IMG/VR virus record: IMGVR_UViG_3300012920_000264
Coordinates: 1 to 23,846 of that record
From: a virus
Strand: one strand, 5' to 3'
DNA length: 23,846 bases
Shown here one piece after another: positions 7,946 to 15,768 of the stretch. The position numbers were made by a program, and so were the translations under genes. The stretch's first letter is position 1. Each line of letters starts with the position of its first letter. The notes under the pieces were generated by a model. The model searched no databases. It saw only the letters and a program-made list of their open reading frames with translations, and was not told where the DNA came from.

Positions 7946-9437
7946 CTATTGTAGGAGTTACGTCTGCATTTTTAATAAATTTTCTTATATTTCTGAGTCC
8001 ACGCAACTCTTCATTTAACACACCCAACATTTTTCTGATACCGTGAATACCAAGTTGTAATGAATTTCTTTCTCTTCTAAGTGCTTGTGATGTATCCAAA
8101 AGTACACTAGTAATAGAACTTCTGTTTTTAAGATCCGTCTCAAAAGTACTAGAAATTCCTAAGGTGGTATTGATTAAACCCTGAACTTCAGTAGAACAAG
8201 AACTTAACTGAGTATATAACCCCCCACCTAAGTTAGTTGTAGCACTACTTACTATTCTTGTATCACCCTCTTGTGCTCTAACAGAACCTACCTTAAGGGG
8301 TGCATGTCCAAAACCAACTTTATAGATAGCTTGTCCAGCCCCCACCTCTGGTTCAAGAGTGCCACCTTGATCAAGTGGAAGAATTTTAAAATTAGAATCC
8401 CAAGATTGTGGATTAGACAAAGCTCCAGAGTTATCAAGAAAAACGGATACACCTCTTCCTACATTACCTGTAGATGCAATACTAATTGTTTGTGGAACAA
8501 ATGGATCTTGATCAAATGGTATGTCATATCGTCGTCTACCACCCTCCCTGAAGGCGACAGGATCATCCAATACCCTGAATTCTACGAAGGAACCATCAGC
8601 TTCTGGTGCTGATGCACCCGCTGAGCACTGAGTATCTAATTCTAAGACAAGCACAGTAGTACTTGTGCTTCCAATACCTGATGTTGGGATGGATCTAAGA
8701 TCTACATTATTCGTCGTAACTCCCACAATTTTTGCATTAAGTGGAAGTACATCAGTCTTACCTGTGCTAATAACAATTTGTCCTGTACCAAAAGTTACTC
8801 CAAGTCCCACATCTTGCATTACAGTAACAAAATTTGATGATATAGTGCATGTACCAATAAACTCACCAACTAACGTATCACCAATATCTTTATCATATGG
8901 TTCTGAATAATACTTCAACCCATATCTATTTCTTCTGTCAAAACCAAAGTAAGGATCATTTGTTATATCAGCAGAAGGGAATTCTTCTTCAAAAATATTT
9001 GCATAAGTTTGATTGACGGGATAATAAGTAACATTACCGCTTGTCCCAACAAAACCGACAGTGGCTCCAAGTCCGACTGTAAAATCTACTGTAGAAAGGT
9101 TACTGCCAGTTAATCTATATCCACCAAAATTTAAACGAGTACATTCTAAAGTATACTCAGGTAATTCTGTAACATTATTGACATCAATAACACGCCAAAA
9201 TAAATCAGATCTACAATCGCTATCAATCGCTGCTTGATATGCATTTGCAACATCATCAAATGATTTATTAACTGTTTCAATACTTACTAATACTGTTTTT
9301 TCAAGGCGTCTGATACCCTTGGAATATACTTTTTTTTGATCATCAGTTTCGATGATCTGATCTATAAGAGTATCAATATTCTCTCTCTTGAAGTCGATGT
9401 CTTCTTTAAGTCTTTTGAGTAAATCGTCAGATAGCAT
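7935..9437 (-). CDS. virion structural protein with terminal coiled coils (500 aa)
   Basis: I do not recognise a named family. Residues 1-75 are charged and helical (LLKRLKEDIDFKRENID, then RRLEKTVLVSIETVNKSF). Residues 80-400 are Gly/Thr/Val-rich beta sequence with segments such as VGLGATVGF and GIGSTSTTVLVLEL. Residues 410-490 are again helical (RRERNSLQLGIHGIRKML, LNEELRGLRNIRKFI), suggesting that both ends meet in a coiled coil around a beta core. This layout fits a trimeric baseplate or fibre-connector protein. It sits between two members of the LPE-W family, 5 nt after the 334-residue gene, with a GAGAGG-type ribosome site inside the end of that gene. The structural role comes from composition and neighbourhood only. 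Confidence 0.7.
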   Translation of the reverse strand: MLSDDLLKRLKEDIDFKRENIDTLIDQIIETDDQKKVYSKGIRRLEKTVLVSIETVNKSFDDVANAYQAAIDSDCRSDLFWRVIDVNNVTELPEYTLECTRLNFGGYRLTGSNLSTVDFTVGLGATVGFVGTSGNVTYYPVNQTYANIFEEEFPSADITNDPYFGFDRRNRYGLKYYSEPYDKDIGDTLVGEFIGTCTISSNFVTVMQDVGLGVTFGTGQIVISTGKTDVLPLNAKIVGVTTNNVDLRSIPTSGIGSTSTTVLVLELDTQCSAGASAPEADGSFVEFRVLDDPVAFREGGRRRYDIPFDQDPFVPQTISIASTGNVGRGVSVFLDNSGALSNPQSWDSNFKILPLDQGGTLEPEVGAGQAIYKVGFGHAPLKVGSVRAQEGDTRIVSSATTNLGGGLYTQLSSCSTEVQGLINTTLGISSTFETDLKNRSSITSVLLDTSQALRRERNSLQLGIHGIRKMLGVLNEELRGLRNIRKFIKNADVTPTIDDE

Positions 9438-9442
9438 TTTAA

Positions 9443-10447
9443 TTAATTCCTCTCCGTATCATAAGTGTAACCGGCAATTGAAGAGTGTTTAAGATCTCCT
9501 GGATAATCTGCAGGAGATTCTCCCTCATATTCTGCAATATTTTTTTCAATGTCTTTTCTTTCGCCATAAACATGATAAAAACAATCAATTGGTTTATTAT
9601 CTGCTTCATTAATGACTATCTTTTGGTTATCAACTTCCGTTATATTAAGATGAAGGTGTCTATCTCCAATCGGTTGTAATTGTACAGTTATACCATCAGA
9701 GTCAACTAAACCATTCCAATACTCTGGTAATTCTATCACATTCTTATCTTTAAGTCTACCTCTTACATATACATCAGATGTAGGGCCTTCCAAACATACA
9801 TGAGATAATCGATGTCCTTTTTTAGTGGGATGAGATATATCAAATTTTTTGTTGCCTAATGATGTACCTGTAAATATAGCGCCTTTAAAAATAGGTGCGG
9901 CACATGGTGCGGATACTTTTACAGGGCCTGCTAATGCTTTAGCAGACGCTCTAACCTCAGCCCCTGCTTGTGCCTGTGCTCCAGTTTCAACAGTGGCACC
10001 AGTATCAACCTGAACACCAAGTTTCTTCATTAATTTGACGATCTTAAGATCTAATGGAGAAATTGTTTTCTTTGAAACCATATTGATTTCAAGAACAATT
10101 GTGGTTGCCAATGTTAATCCAACTGGGCCTGCAGGATCACCAATTACTACATCAATTGGTGTCGATAACGGCGGCGGAAGTCCTCTAATATGAACAATTG
10201 ATGGTGCTATAGCAGCAAGGGGGTTTTCATCAGGAGATGGACGAGTAACCATCAATGATGCAGTATGTTTTGGAGGGAAAAATTTTCCACTACCAATTAA
10301 GACAGATCCGTTGAAATGCCCTGTGCCAGGAATTGCCGCAGCCCCAGTCAAATAAGGTTGTGTAAATCCAACCGTGGCATTTAATCCTTGAGGGGTATAT
10401 ACAACACTTAATTGTTTACCAACGTGTAAATCTGATACTTCAGCCAT
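9443..10447 (-). CDS. tail/baseplate structural protein with LEGP/LPE-W C-terminal domain (334 aa)
   Basis: The start codon follows the stop of the 206-residue gene with no gap. Residues 1-130 are Gly/Pro-rich beta sequence with no recognised motif. Residues 145-185 are a low-complexity Ala/Gly/Thr/Val linker. Residues 198-300 hold the conserved phage tail domain: SHVCLEGPTSDVYVRG, then IELPEYWNGLVD, ITVQLQPIG, IDCFYHVYGERKD. I know this LEGP-containing domain from tail fibre and spike proteins of many myoviruses, usually near the C-terminus, where it may assist folding or trimerisation; no catalytic role is evident. Its position after the OB-fold hub and spike-like genes suggests a tip, spike-associated or wedge component. 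An 81-residue gene nearby carries a trimmed copy of the domain. Confidence 0.7.
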   Translation of the reverse strand: MAEVSDLHVGKQLSVVYTPQGLNATVGFTQPYLTGAAAIPGTGHFNGSVLIGSGKFFPPKHTASLMVTRPSPDENPLAAIAPSIVHIRGLPPPLSTPIDVVIGDPAGPVGLTLATTIVLEINMVSKKTISPLDLKIVKLMKKLGVQVDTGATVETGAQAQAGAEVRASAKALAGPVKVSAPCAAPIFKGAIFTGTSLGNKKFDISHPTKKGHRLSHVCLEGPTSDVYVRGRLKDKNVIELPEYWNGLVDSDGITVQLQPIGDRHLHLNITEVDNQKIVINEADNKPIDCFYHVYGERKDIEKNIAEYEGESPADYPGDLKHSSIAGYTYDTERN

Positions 10448-11068
10448 TTATACAAATCCCTCTAATAATTTTTTAAGTCCTTCAGCTGTTTGTATGATAG
10501 AGTTTGCTCCTGATCCTGGAGCTGATGTAACAGGAGATACATCAGGTGTCTCTATCAACTTTAAAGAACCGCAAGAAATTTTACATCTTCCAGCAGCATT
10601 AAGGTTTAAGTTTCTTTCGGCGGCAATACCTATTGCATCATTAGCATTAATTCTAACTTCACTCGTGTTCATATCAATAGTTGAATTAGAATTGATATTT
10701 ACAAATCCACTATCAGCACCGTTACCAGTGGCAATAAGATCAATATCTTTTGCCATAATTCTAACTCTACCTCTGGGGGCAAATAAAATTATATCACCAT
10801 TCTCGGCATATGTAATTGCTGATACTCCATTCACTGGTTTTTCACCACAACGAACATTATAACATGCAGGAGCAGAAACATTAATAGATCCATTAAGTGT
10901 TCCACTCATCTGAAGTGAAATATATTGACTTCTTCTAAATGAAGGATTAGGAAAAATGCGACGAATTAAAATCGCCATTTTGTTATTTCTATCATCAATA
11001 TTTTCAAAGGTAATCTCACCTGTTGTATTACCTATTCTATTAAAATCAGGACATGCATCTTTTGCCAT
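10448..11068 (-). CDS. beta-helix central-spike-like protein (206 aa)
   Basis: The ATG at 11068 shares one base with the stop of the gp5-like gene (TAATG). Residues 85-172 have short alternating hydrophobic steps: GDIILFAPRGRVRIMAKD, IDLIATG, FVNINSNSTIDMNTSEVRI, IGIAAERNLNLNAAGRCKI. This is the look of the triple-stranded beta-helix needle in T4 gp5 and VgrG proteins. The tail ends in a Pro/Gly/Ser linker and a short helix (AEGLKKLLEGF). T4 gp5 carries the needle in the same chain as its OB fold; here it seems to be a separate protein encoded right after the OB-fold gene. The expected role is the membrane-piercing spike below the hub. The residue count is short but compatible with a trimer. 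A peripheral beta-helix protein is the main alternative. Confidence 0.65.
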   Translation of the reverse strand: MAKDACPDFNRIGNTTGEITFENIDDRNNKMAILIRRIFPNPSFRRSQYISLQMSGTLNGSINVSAPACYNVRCGEKPVNGVSAITYAENGDIILFAPRGRVRIMAKDIDLIATGNGADSGFVNINSNSTIDMNTSEVRINANDAIGIAAERNLNLNAAGRCKISCGSLKLIETPDVSPVTSAPGSGANSIIQTAEGLKKLLEGFV

Positions 11069-14000
11069 TATACCTTACCTACACAATCAATAACTTGTAT
11101 GGTTGGAGTTCCAAACGGAACAACAAATCCAGATTCATTTGGTTTAATAAATTTAAGAACAGGTTTCAAGATTGCATTATATCCGGTTCTTGTATTTATT
11201 GATATGTCTGGAAGCGTTGTAAATCCTATTCCAGGATTTGTAATTCTGACTCCGGTAATTGCACCATTTTCTATTATTAAGTCTCCCGATCCGTTTCCAT
11301 CACCTATCACAAGACTATCGTCATCACCATATCCAAATCCTGGATTAATTACAATAATATCATCAATAGTAGGGATAACTTCATAGTCTCCATCAGGACT
11401 ACCATCTCCATTACCATCACCGTCTCCATCTCCAATATTTCCAATTCCATCTGAGGGGGGTTGATTAGGATCTTCAGGAGTTCCAGGAGGACATCCTGGT
11501 GCTGTAAAAGTAACACTGAATTCAGGAATTTTACCCCAATTAGGATCGAGCAGTTTTTGTCTCATTTTTTCACCTACTCTTAAGAAAAATTTATTCTCAA
11601 GATAAAATCTTATATCTTGCTCAGTAAACCCTTGATCAAAAGCTCTTTGAGCATCCACATCTAAACCAAACTGATGTCTAATTCCATAATCATATCTTCT
11701 TCCAAAAGTATAATCAAAATTTTGCATGTCCTTAATTTTAGGATTGACACCATTTACAATGCAACCGGGAATCATATTTTCTTCAAAATTTTCATCAATC
11801 ACTACAGGATTTTGTCCTGGTAATGTAACAGTATCTCCATAAAATACAGTCACTGTTTGTCCATTACTATAGGGTGAATCCCAATCATAGTTTGCCCTTA
11901 ATACAGTGCTTTGACATCTATTCGCCCAAACTCTACCACTTCCACCTTTGTCACCATAGGGGAATCCTTCGTATCCATATCCAGGATTAGTAATTAAAAC
12001 ACCTCTAATCGGAGCAGTAGGTATCTCTTCCTCTTCTTCCTCAAATACTGGAAGAGAGACTTTAGTTATTTTAAATAAAAATTCTTCATCATCACTACCT
12101 TCTTTAATACCATAACCCTTAATATCAGGGAAAGTTAGAATATCACCAACTTTATAACCTTTTCCTCGATCAACAATTCTAAAAATAGCATAAGAAGTAT
12201 TATTAGGCCTGCCTTCTTTGCCTGCTAAAGCATCAAACCTAGCACGAACTTTTAATCCTGTTCCACTTCCACCAATTAAATTTATATTATCCGTAACAGT
12301 GTCATTCAAACTTTTCCAAAGATCTGCCTGTCCTCCAAACACAGATAGTGCAGGTTCTCCTAATTTTTTAGGATAAAACCCAGGAGGATTTCCTGTAGCA
12401 AAGGTATAGGTTTCTTTTAACTCAAAAGCAAGAACTCGTCCAGCTGGAGAAATAATATTTCTACCATCACCGTCAGGACTACCATCTCCATCATCTCCAT
12501 CAGGACTACCATCTCCATCATCTCCGTCATCATCTCCATCAAAAATATCATCCTCATCTTCAACATCAGGATTACCCATTACTGGTATTCCTATTGCCCC
12601 CTTTCCGTTACCACATGAATCTTTTATCTCCATTAGTGGTGGTGATGCATATTTTCCTGGAGTAATTATATCAACTCCAATAACTTCTCCTAGAGCATTT
12701 ACAATTGGATTGCCAGTGCCACCAGATCCATCTCCACCAAAAAATTCAACTGTTGGAGGGCCACACGGAACGGGGCCTACATCACATCTACCATTAATAA
12801 TACTATCGAATATATTTCCAACATTAATATCTCCAAGAGGATTAAAATCTGTCCCGTCATCTTTTCTAAATGTAAAATCATCAAGAAGATCATCAAAGGT
12901 AGCAGTCACATTTCCTACTGTGCTGGATACCGATTCAACAAATCCTTTCGTTTGATTAAAAATATTTGTAAAGTTTAATTCTTTTTTAGGAGCAGTTGAT
13001 CCATTTAAAAAATCCCACTCTTCTGCTTCAGGACACTCATTTTCTACAGGACAAGTAATAATATCAAGAAGATTTTTTACAAAATTTAAAACATCATTTG
13101 TTAAATTAATTGCTTCTCCTATAATTCCACCAACCGAAGACAATATAGAATTAATTCCACCCAATAAATTACCTAAAACATTACCAAGGATTCCACTCAT
13201 AATGTTTTCAATTAAACATTCTGCAGAGTTAAGAACTTTATTGATTATTGAACTTAATATATTACCAATCATGCCTTCAAGTCCCTTTAATACTCTATAA
13301 AAGAGACAAGAAATTGCAGACAATGCTTTGTCTGTAGCTTCATTAGCTAAAAATCTAACACTAATCGGTACGTTACCGATTAGATTATTAATAATTGCAC
13401 TTACTTTTCTTAAAATAAATCTTCTAGTTTGCTGTATTAAAGAAGAAATTATATTTGCGATATCACTTGAAGCGTTTGCTAGTGATATGTTAAAGGAATT
13501 ACCAAAAAGATCAACACCAACTGATGCACCATTTATCGCATTTTGTGTGTCTGATAAAAATTGCTGTGAGGTTGCAAGGAAACTATCCTCACCAACAATA
13601 CCAGTTCTTAAACTTTCGACATCTCTAATTAAACCATCAACTGCATCATTGACACCCGAAGTGTTTATTTTTTTACACGCACTAGTAAAAGCAGGAAGTT
13701 TTGTATTAAAAGAATGTTTGACATCTTCGTCAGATAATGCCCTTGATCCAAATAATTCAGCAGAATTTAAATCACCTTTAAAAACATATGTATCAGGAAC
13801 AATACTATCGTTGATTGGAAGAAATCCAGAATATGCCCGATCACCTTTACTGTCCTTATCATTATCCTTTAAGAGATCTCTAATATAATTAGGAACCACT
13901 CTTTCAATAAGATACGTGCCACTATTAGGATCCTTAGAAACATAGACGTAAGTATTGGGAGTATACTTAATTGTCCCCATACTCTGTCCACCTAAACCAC

Positions 14001-14238
14001 TAGAGATTTGAAGTGGGTAAGCTACAGGAAGCATGGACTCATCCTTGTCAGGAGGATCCTGTCCTAAGATTCTAATTTTATATCGTTGAGCAACAACTTC
14101 CCTTTCATCACCATCTAAATTATTAAAAGGTTGAGTTTGTAATTGTGTTACTGTGCCAACGATTACGGCAACCATTCTCTGGGTTTCAACCCAGAGTCTT
14201 GCTGTCGATTTGGCATCGTATTTCTTCTCTAATCCCAT
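11068..14238 (-). CDS. gp5-like baseplate hub protein, OB fold plus long extension (1056 aa)
   Basis: Residues 20-120 resemble the N-terminal OB fold of T4 gp5: VVAQRYKIRILGQDPPD, then LPVAYPLQISSGLGGQS, TPNTYVYV and YLIERVVPNYIRD. The T4 lysozyme domain is not recognisable. Residues 250-395 are instead a run of amphipathic Ile/Leu/Asn/Gly-rich helices. Residues 495-555, 660-775 and 955-1030 carry repeated beta motifs of the type ITNPGYGY, INPGFGYGD and TNPGIGF. Two acidic tracts of GDGSPDG repeats (565-592, 936-951) may bind calcium or act as flexible linkers. The gene follows the gp27-like and 75-residue genes and precedes the spike-like gene, the order expected for the central hub. At 1056 residues it is nearly twice the length of T4 gp5 (575). 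Similar long hub proteins are annotated as gp5 in cyanophages. OB-fold homology is likely; the role of the extension is unknown. Confidence 0.75.
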   Translation of the reverse strand: MGLEKKYDAKSTARLWVETQRMVAVIVGTVTQLQTQPFNNLDGDEREVVAQRYKIRILGQDPPDKDESMLPVAYPLQISSGLGGQSMGTIKYTPNTYVYVSKDPNSGTYLIERVVPNYIRDLLKDNDKDSKGDRAYSGFLPINDSIVPDTYVFKGDLNSAELFGSRALSDEDVKHSFNTKLPAFTSACKKINTSGVNDAVDGLIRDVESLRTGIVGEDSFLATSQQFLSDTQNAINGASVGVDLFGNSFNISLANASSDIANIISSLIQQTRRFILRKVSAIINNLIGNVPISVRFLANEATDKALSAISCLFYRVLKGLEGMIGNILSSIINKVLNSAECLIENIMSGILGNVLGNLLGGINSILSSVGGIIGEAINLTNDVLNFVKNLLDIITCPVENECPEAEEWDFLNGSTAPKKELNFTNIFNQTKGFVESVSSTVGNVTATFDDLLDDFTFRKDDGTDFNPLGDINVGNIFDSIINGRCDVGPVPCGPPTVEFFGGDGSGGTGNPIVNALGEVIGVDIITPGKYASPPLMEIKDSCGNGKGAIGIPVMGNPDVEDEDDIFDGDDDGDDGDGSPDGDDGDGSPDGDGRNIISPAGRVLAFELKETYTFATGNPPGFYPKKLGEPALSVFGGQADLWKSLNDTVTDNINLIGGSGTGLKVRARFDALAGKEGRPNNTSYAIFRIVDRGKGYKVGDILTFPDIKGYGIKEGSDDEEFLFKITKVSLPVFEEEEEEIPTAPIRGVLITNPGYGYEGFPYGDKGGSGRVWANRCQSTVLRANYDWDSPYSNGQTVTVFYGDTVTLPGQNPVVIDENFEENMIPGCIVNGVNPKIKDMQNFDYTFGRRYDYGIRHQFGLDVDAQRAFDQGFTEQDIRFYLENKFFLRVGEKMRQKLLDPNWGKIPEFSVTFTAPGCPPGTPEDPNQPPSDGIGNIGDGDGDGNGDGSPDGDYEVIPTIDDIIVINPGFGYGDDDSLVIGDGNGSGDLIIENGAITGVRITNPGIGFTTLPDISINTRTGYNAILKPVLKFIKPNESGFVVPFGTPTIQVIDCVGKV
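11386..11433 (-). repeat. GDG-rich repeat tract, distal copy
   Basis: This short tract encodes GDGDGDGNGDGSPDGDY in the gp5-like protein. Its core of over 20 bases, encoding GDGSPDG, is nearly identical to the tract at 12463-12537, about 1.1 kb away in the same gene. Such sequence could allow slippage or intragenic recombination. The protein motif resembles Asp/Gly calcium-binding loops. Confidence 0.65.
12463..12537 (-). repeat. tandem GDGSPDG-encoding repeat
   Basis: Two tandem copies encode DDGDGSPDG followed by DDGDGSPDG within a longer acidic run in the gp5-like protein. The unit is about 27-30 bases, with nearly identical DNA in each copy, which suggests recent duplication or slippage. 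A third copy lies at 11386-11433. Confidence 0.7.
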
Positions 14239-14241
14239 CTA

Positions 14242-14469
14242 TCAGTCGTCGTAAATTCTACATTCGTCTGCTTCAGGTTCCATCTCACAAAAAAGTTCAA
14301 GTGCAGTTGGATCATGATGATCCCCTGCTTCAATTTCTTTCTTGTGATTTTCAACATATACTTCTAATTCATGTAACTCGCCTTCGATATGGCGACGTTG
14401 CTGTGGCGAAGTAGTAGGATCTTGAAGAATCTCCTTATCTTTTTGAATGTGTTTTTCTACGCTTTCCAT
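14242..14469 (-). CDS. conserved acidic cyanophage-type protein (75 aa)
   Basis: The start is ATG at 14469, which shares one base with the stop of the gp27-like gene (TAATG). The open frame extends upstream, but only by overlapping the gp27-like coding sequence. The product is helical and acidic: MESVEKHIQKDKEILQ, then TTSPQQRRHIEGELHELEVY, EIEAGDHHDP and an ECRIYDD tail. The HHDPTALELFCEMEPEADEC stretch has two Cys and several acidic or His residues that could bind metal. I recall close relatives in marine T4-like phages, always without function. Its place between the gp27-like and gp5-like hub genes, with a 3-nt gap to the latter, suggests a hub-assembly chaperone or small hub component. 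That role is inference. Confidence 0.75.
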   Translation of the reverse strand: MESVEKHIQKDKEILQDPTTSPQQRRHIEGELHELEVYVENHKKEIEAGDHHDPTALELFCEMEPEADECRIYDD

Positions 14470-15767
14470 TAATTTGTAACTCCGTAAGAATCTCGTACTA
14501 AATTTAATCCAGTAAACGCCTGTGTTGGCGTACTGTAATGACACAAATCCGCTATCATATATATACCACTATCTTTAAGACTTCCAAAGACAGAGCGTGT
14601 TTGTGCTGTCCTAGGGAAGTTACAAAAGATAAGATCACCGGCATTTAATGAAAGATCTGCATCAATTACTATATTAGTCACCATACCGAACTTTTGTCTA
14701 TAATTTTGTAGCGATTGTAGTGATGTCTTGACAATATCAAAACTAGGTTCATCTATATTAGCTAACCCAACACCAGGAATAATTTTTTGTCCGTCATCTT
14801 TTGTACGATTTAATTCATCGGTTGGTTTTTCTCTATATTCTCTACTTAGAATAGGTAGATTTTGTCCAGCAATTATATTATCAGGAACACCATCCCCAGG
14901 TGAAAGTCTTTCTGTTTCTGTAAATCTTGAATCTTTTCCAAGTGAATCAAATAAATTTAGTTGAGCATTGTATGCTCCTTCTTCAAATTGCTTGAGAGTG
15001 TCATTAATTTTTAAAAAACTTGATTTAAGAATTTTTCCATTATATCCAGGTAAAATAGTTTGATCCGCAAATCCAGTTTCTACATATTTTTTGATAGTTT
15101 TTCCTGTTTTTTCAAACATTCTATCAAGTGATTTAAAATGATAACCTTCAGATGTTTCCCAGAAAAGATAACCAGCACTATCAATACCTAAAGGTTTTGA
15201 AACTTTTTGAACATCTAAACACATTTCAAAAGGATATCTATTATCACCATTAAATTGAATAGTATTTTCTGTTGTTTCTAGATAAAAATCTTTATCAGTT
15301 CCTAATGAATCTAATGCCGATTTAACAATAGCATTACCAGGGCCAATATATGAATCAGTCATTCTATTTTCTAGAAGAGTATTATCATATGCCTCTTTTG
15401 ATACAACCCTGATCATGACTGTGGATTGTCTATTATTAGTTGTTGCAAATGCTGTTTTTCCAACTTTTAAATCGGTGTCTTTTGATAGATCAATTCTATT
15501 CCCATATTGATCCTCTAATATTAATTTGAACTTTTCATCCGCCTGAAGTTTGATTGATTCTAATAATCCTATTGTTCCTCTTGAACCATCTGTTGCTGCT
15601 GATGCTGTTCCTGTATCAATTATGGTTAAATCAATCGTTAAATAAGGACTCAGGACACTCTCACGATATTCAAGCACAGGGACACCTGCTCTGATATCTA
15701 CAGCGGTATTATCTTCATTAGAAAATACTTCTAATTTTTTATAAAGTATGGGTTTATTACCTTTCAT
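14469..15767 (-). CDS. gp27-like baseplate hub protein (432 aa)
   Basis: The length is close to T4 gp27 (391 residues), and the position just before the gp5-like gene is that expected for the hub torus. Residues 10-110 are beta-rich (PVLEYRESVLSPYLTIDLTI, FKLILEDQYG). The middle has the recurring gp27/gpD-type segment YLFWETSEGYHFKSLDRMF. The end carries the typical closing motif SLNAGDLIFCNFPRT...DSGIYMIADLCHY, in which a small barrel presents a beta-strand face to the OB-fold partner. gp27-type proteins form a trimeric ring that joins the tail tube to the spike and lets DNA pass. It follows the M23-domain gene with a 1-nt gap. The fold assignment is by pattern and context; I found no competing identity. 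Confidence 0.75.
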   Translation of the reverse strand: MKGNKPILYKKLEVFSNEDNTAVDIRAGVPVLEYRESVLSPYLTIDLTIIDTGTASAATDGSRGTIGLLESIKLQADEKFKLILEDQYGNRIDLSKDTDLKVGKTAFATTNNRQSTVMIRVVSKEAYDNTLLENRMTDSYIGPGNAIVKSALDSLGTDKDFYLETTENTIQFNGDNRYPFEMCLDVQKVSKPLGIDSAGYLFWETSEGYHFKSLDRMFEKTGKTIKKYVETGFADQTILPGYNGKILKSSFLKINDTLKQFEEGAYNAQLNLFDSLGKDSRFTETERLSPGDGVPDNIIAGQNLPILSREYREKPTDELNRTKDDGQKIIPGVGLANIDEPSFDIVKTSLQSLQNYRQKFGMVTNIVIDADLSLNAGDLIFCNFPRTAQTRSVFGSLKDSGIYMIADLCHYSTPTQAFTGLNLVRDSYGVTN

Positions 15768-15768
15768 A

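Noticed and set aside
10445-10452. TATAAATG on the minus strand resembling a late promoter
   Set aside because: The motif is made by the stop TAA and start ATG of two adjoining genes, so transcripts would begin after the start codon.
11386-12537. Short direct repeats as a possible CRISPR array
   Set aside because: The repeats are in frame, encode GDGSPDG within one long gene and have no regular unique spacers.
13328-13888. 186-codon open frame on the plus strand
   Set aside because: It lies wholly inside the gp5-like gene on the opposite strand, has a hydrophobic, Ser-rich composition typical of antisense reading of Asn/Asp-rich genes, and no ribosome binding site.
14470-14544. 25-codon upstream extension of the 75-residue protein
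   Set aside because: It overlaps the end of the gp27-like gene in another frame; the TAATG junction at 14469 gives a better start and a normal length.
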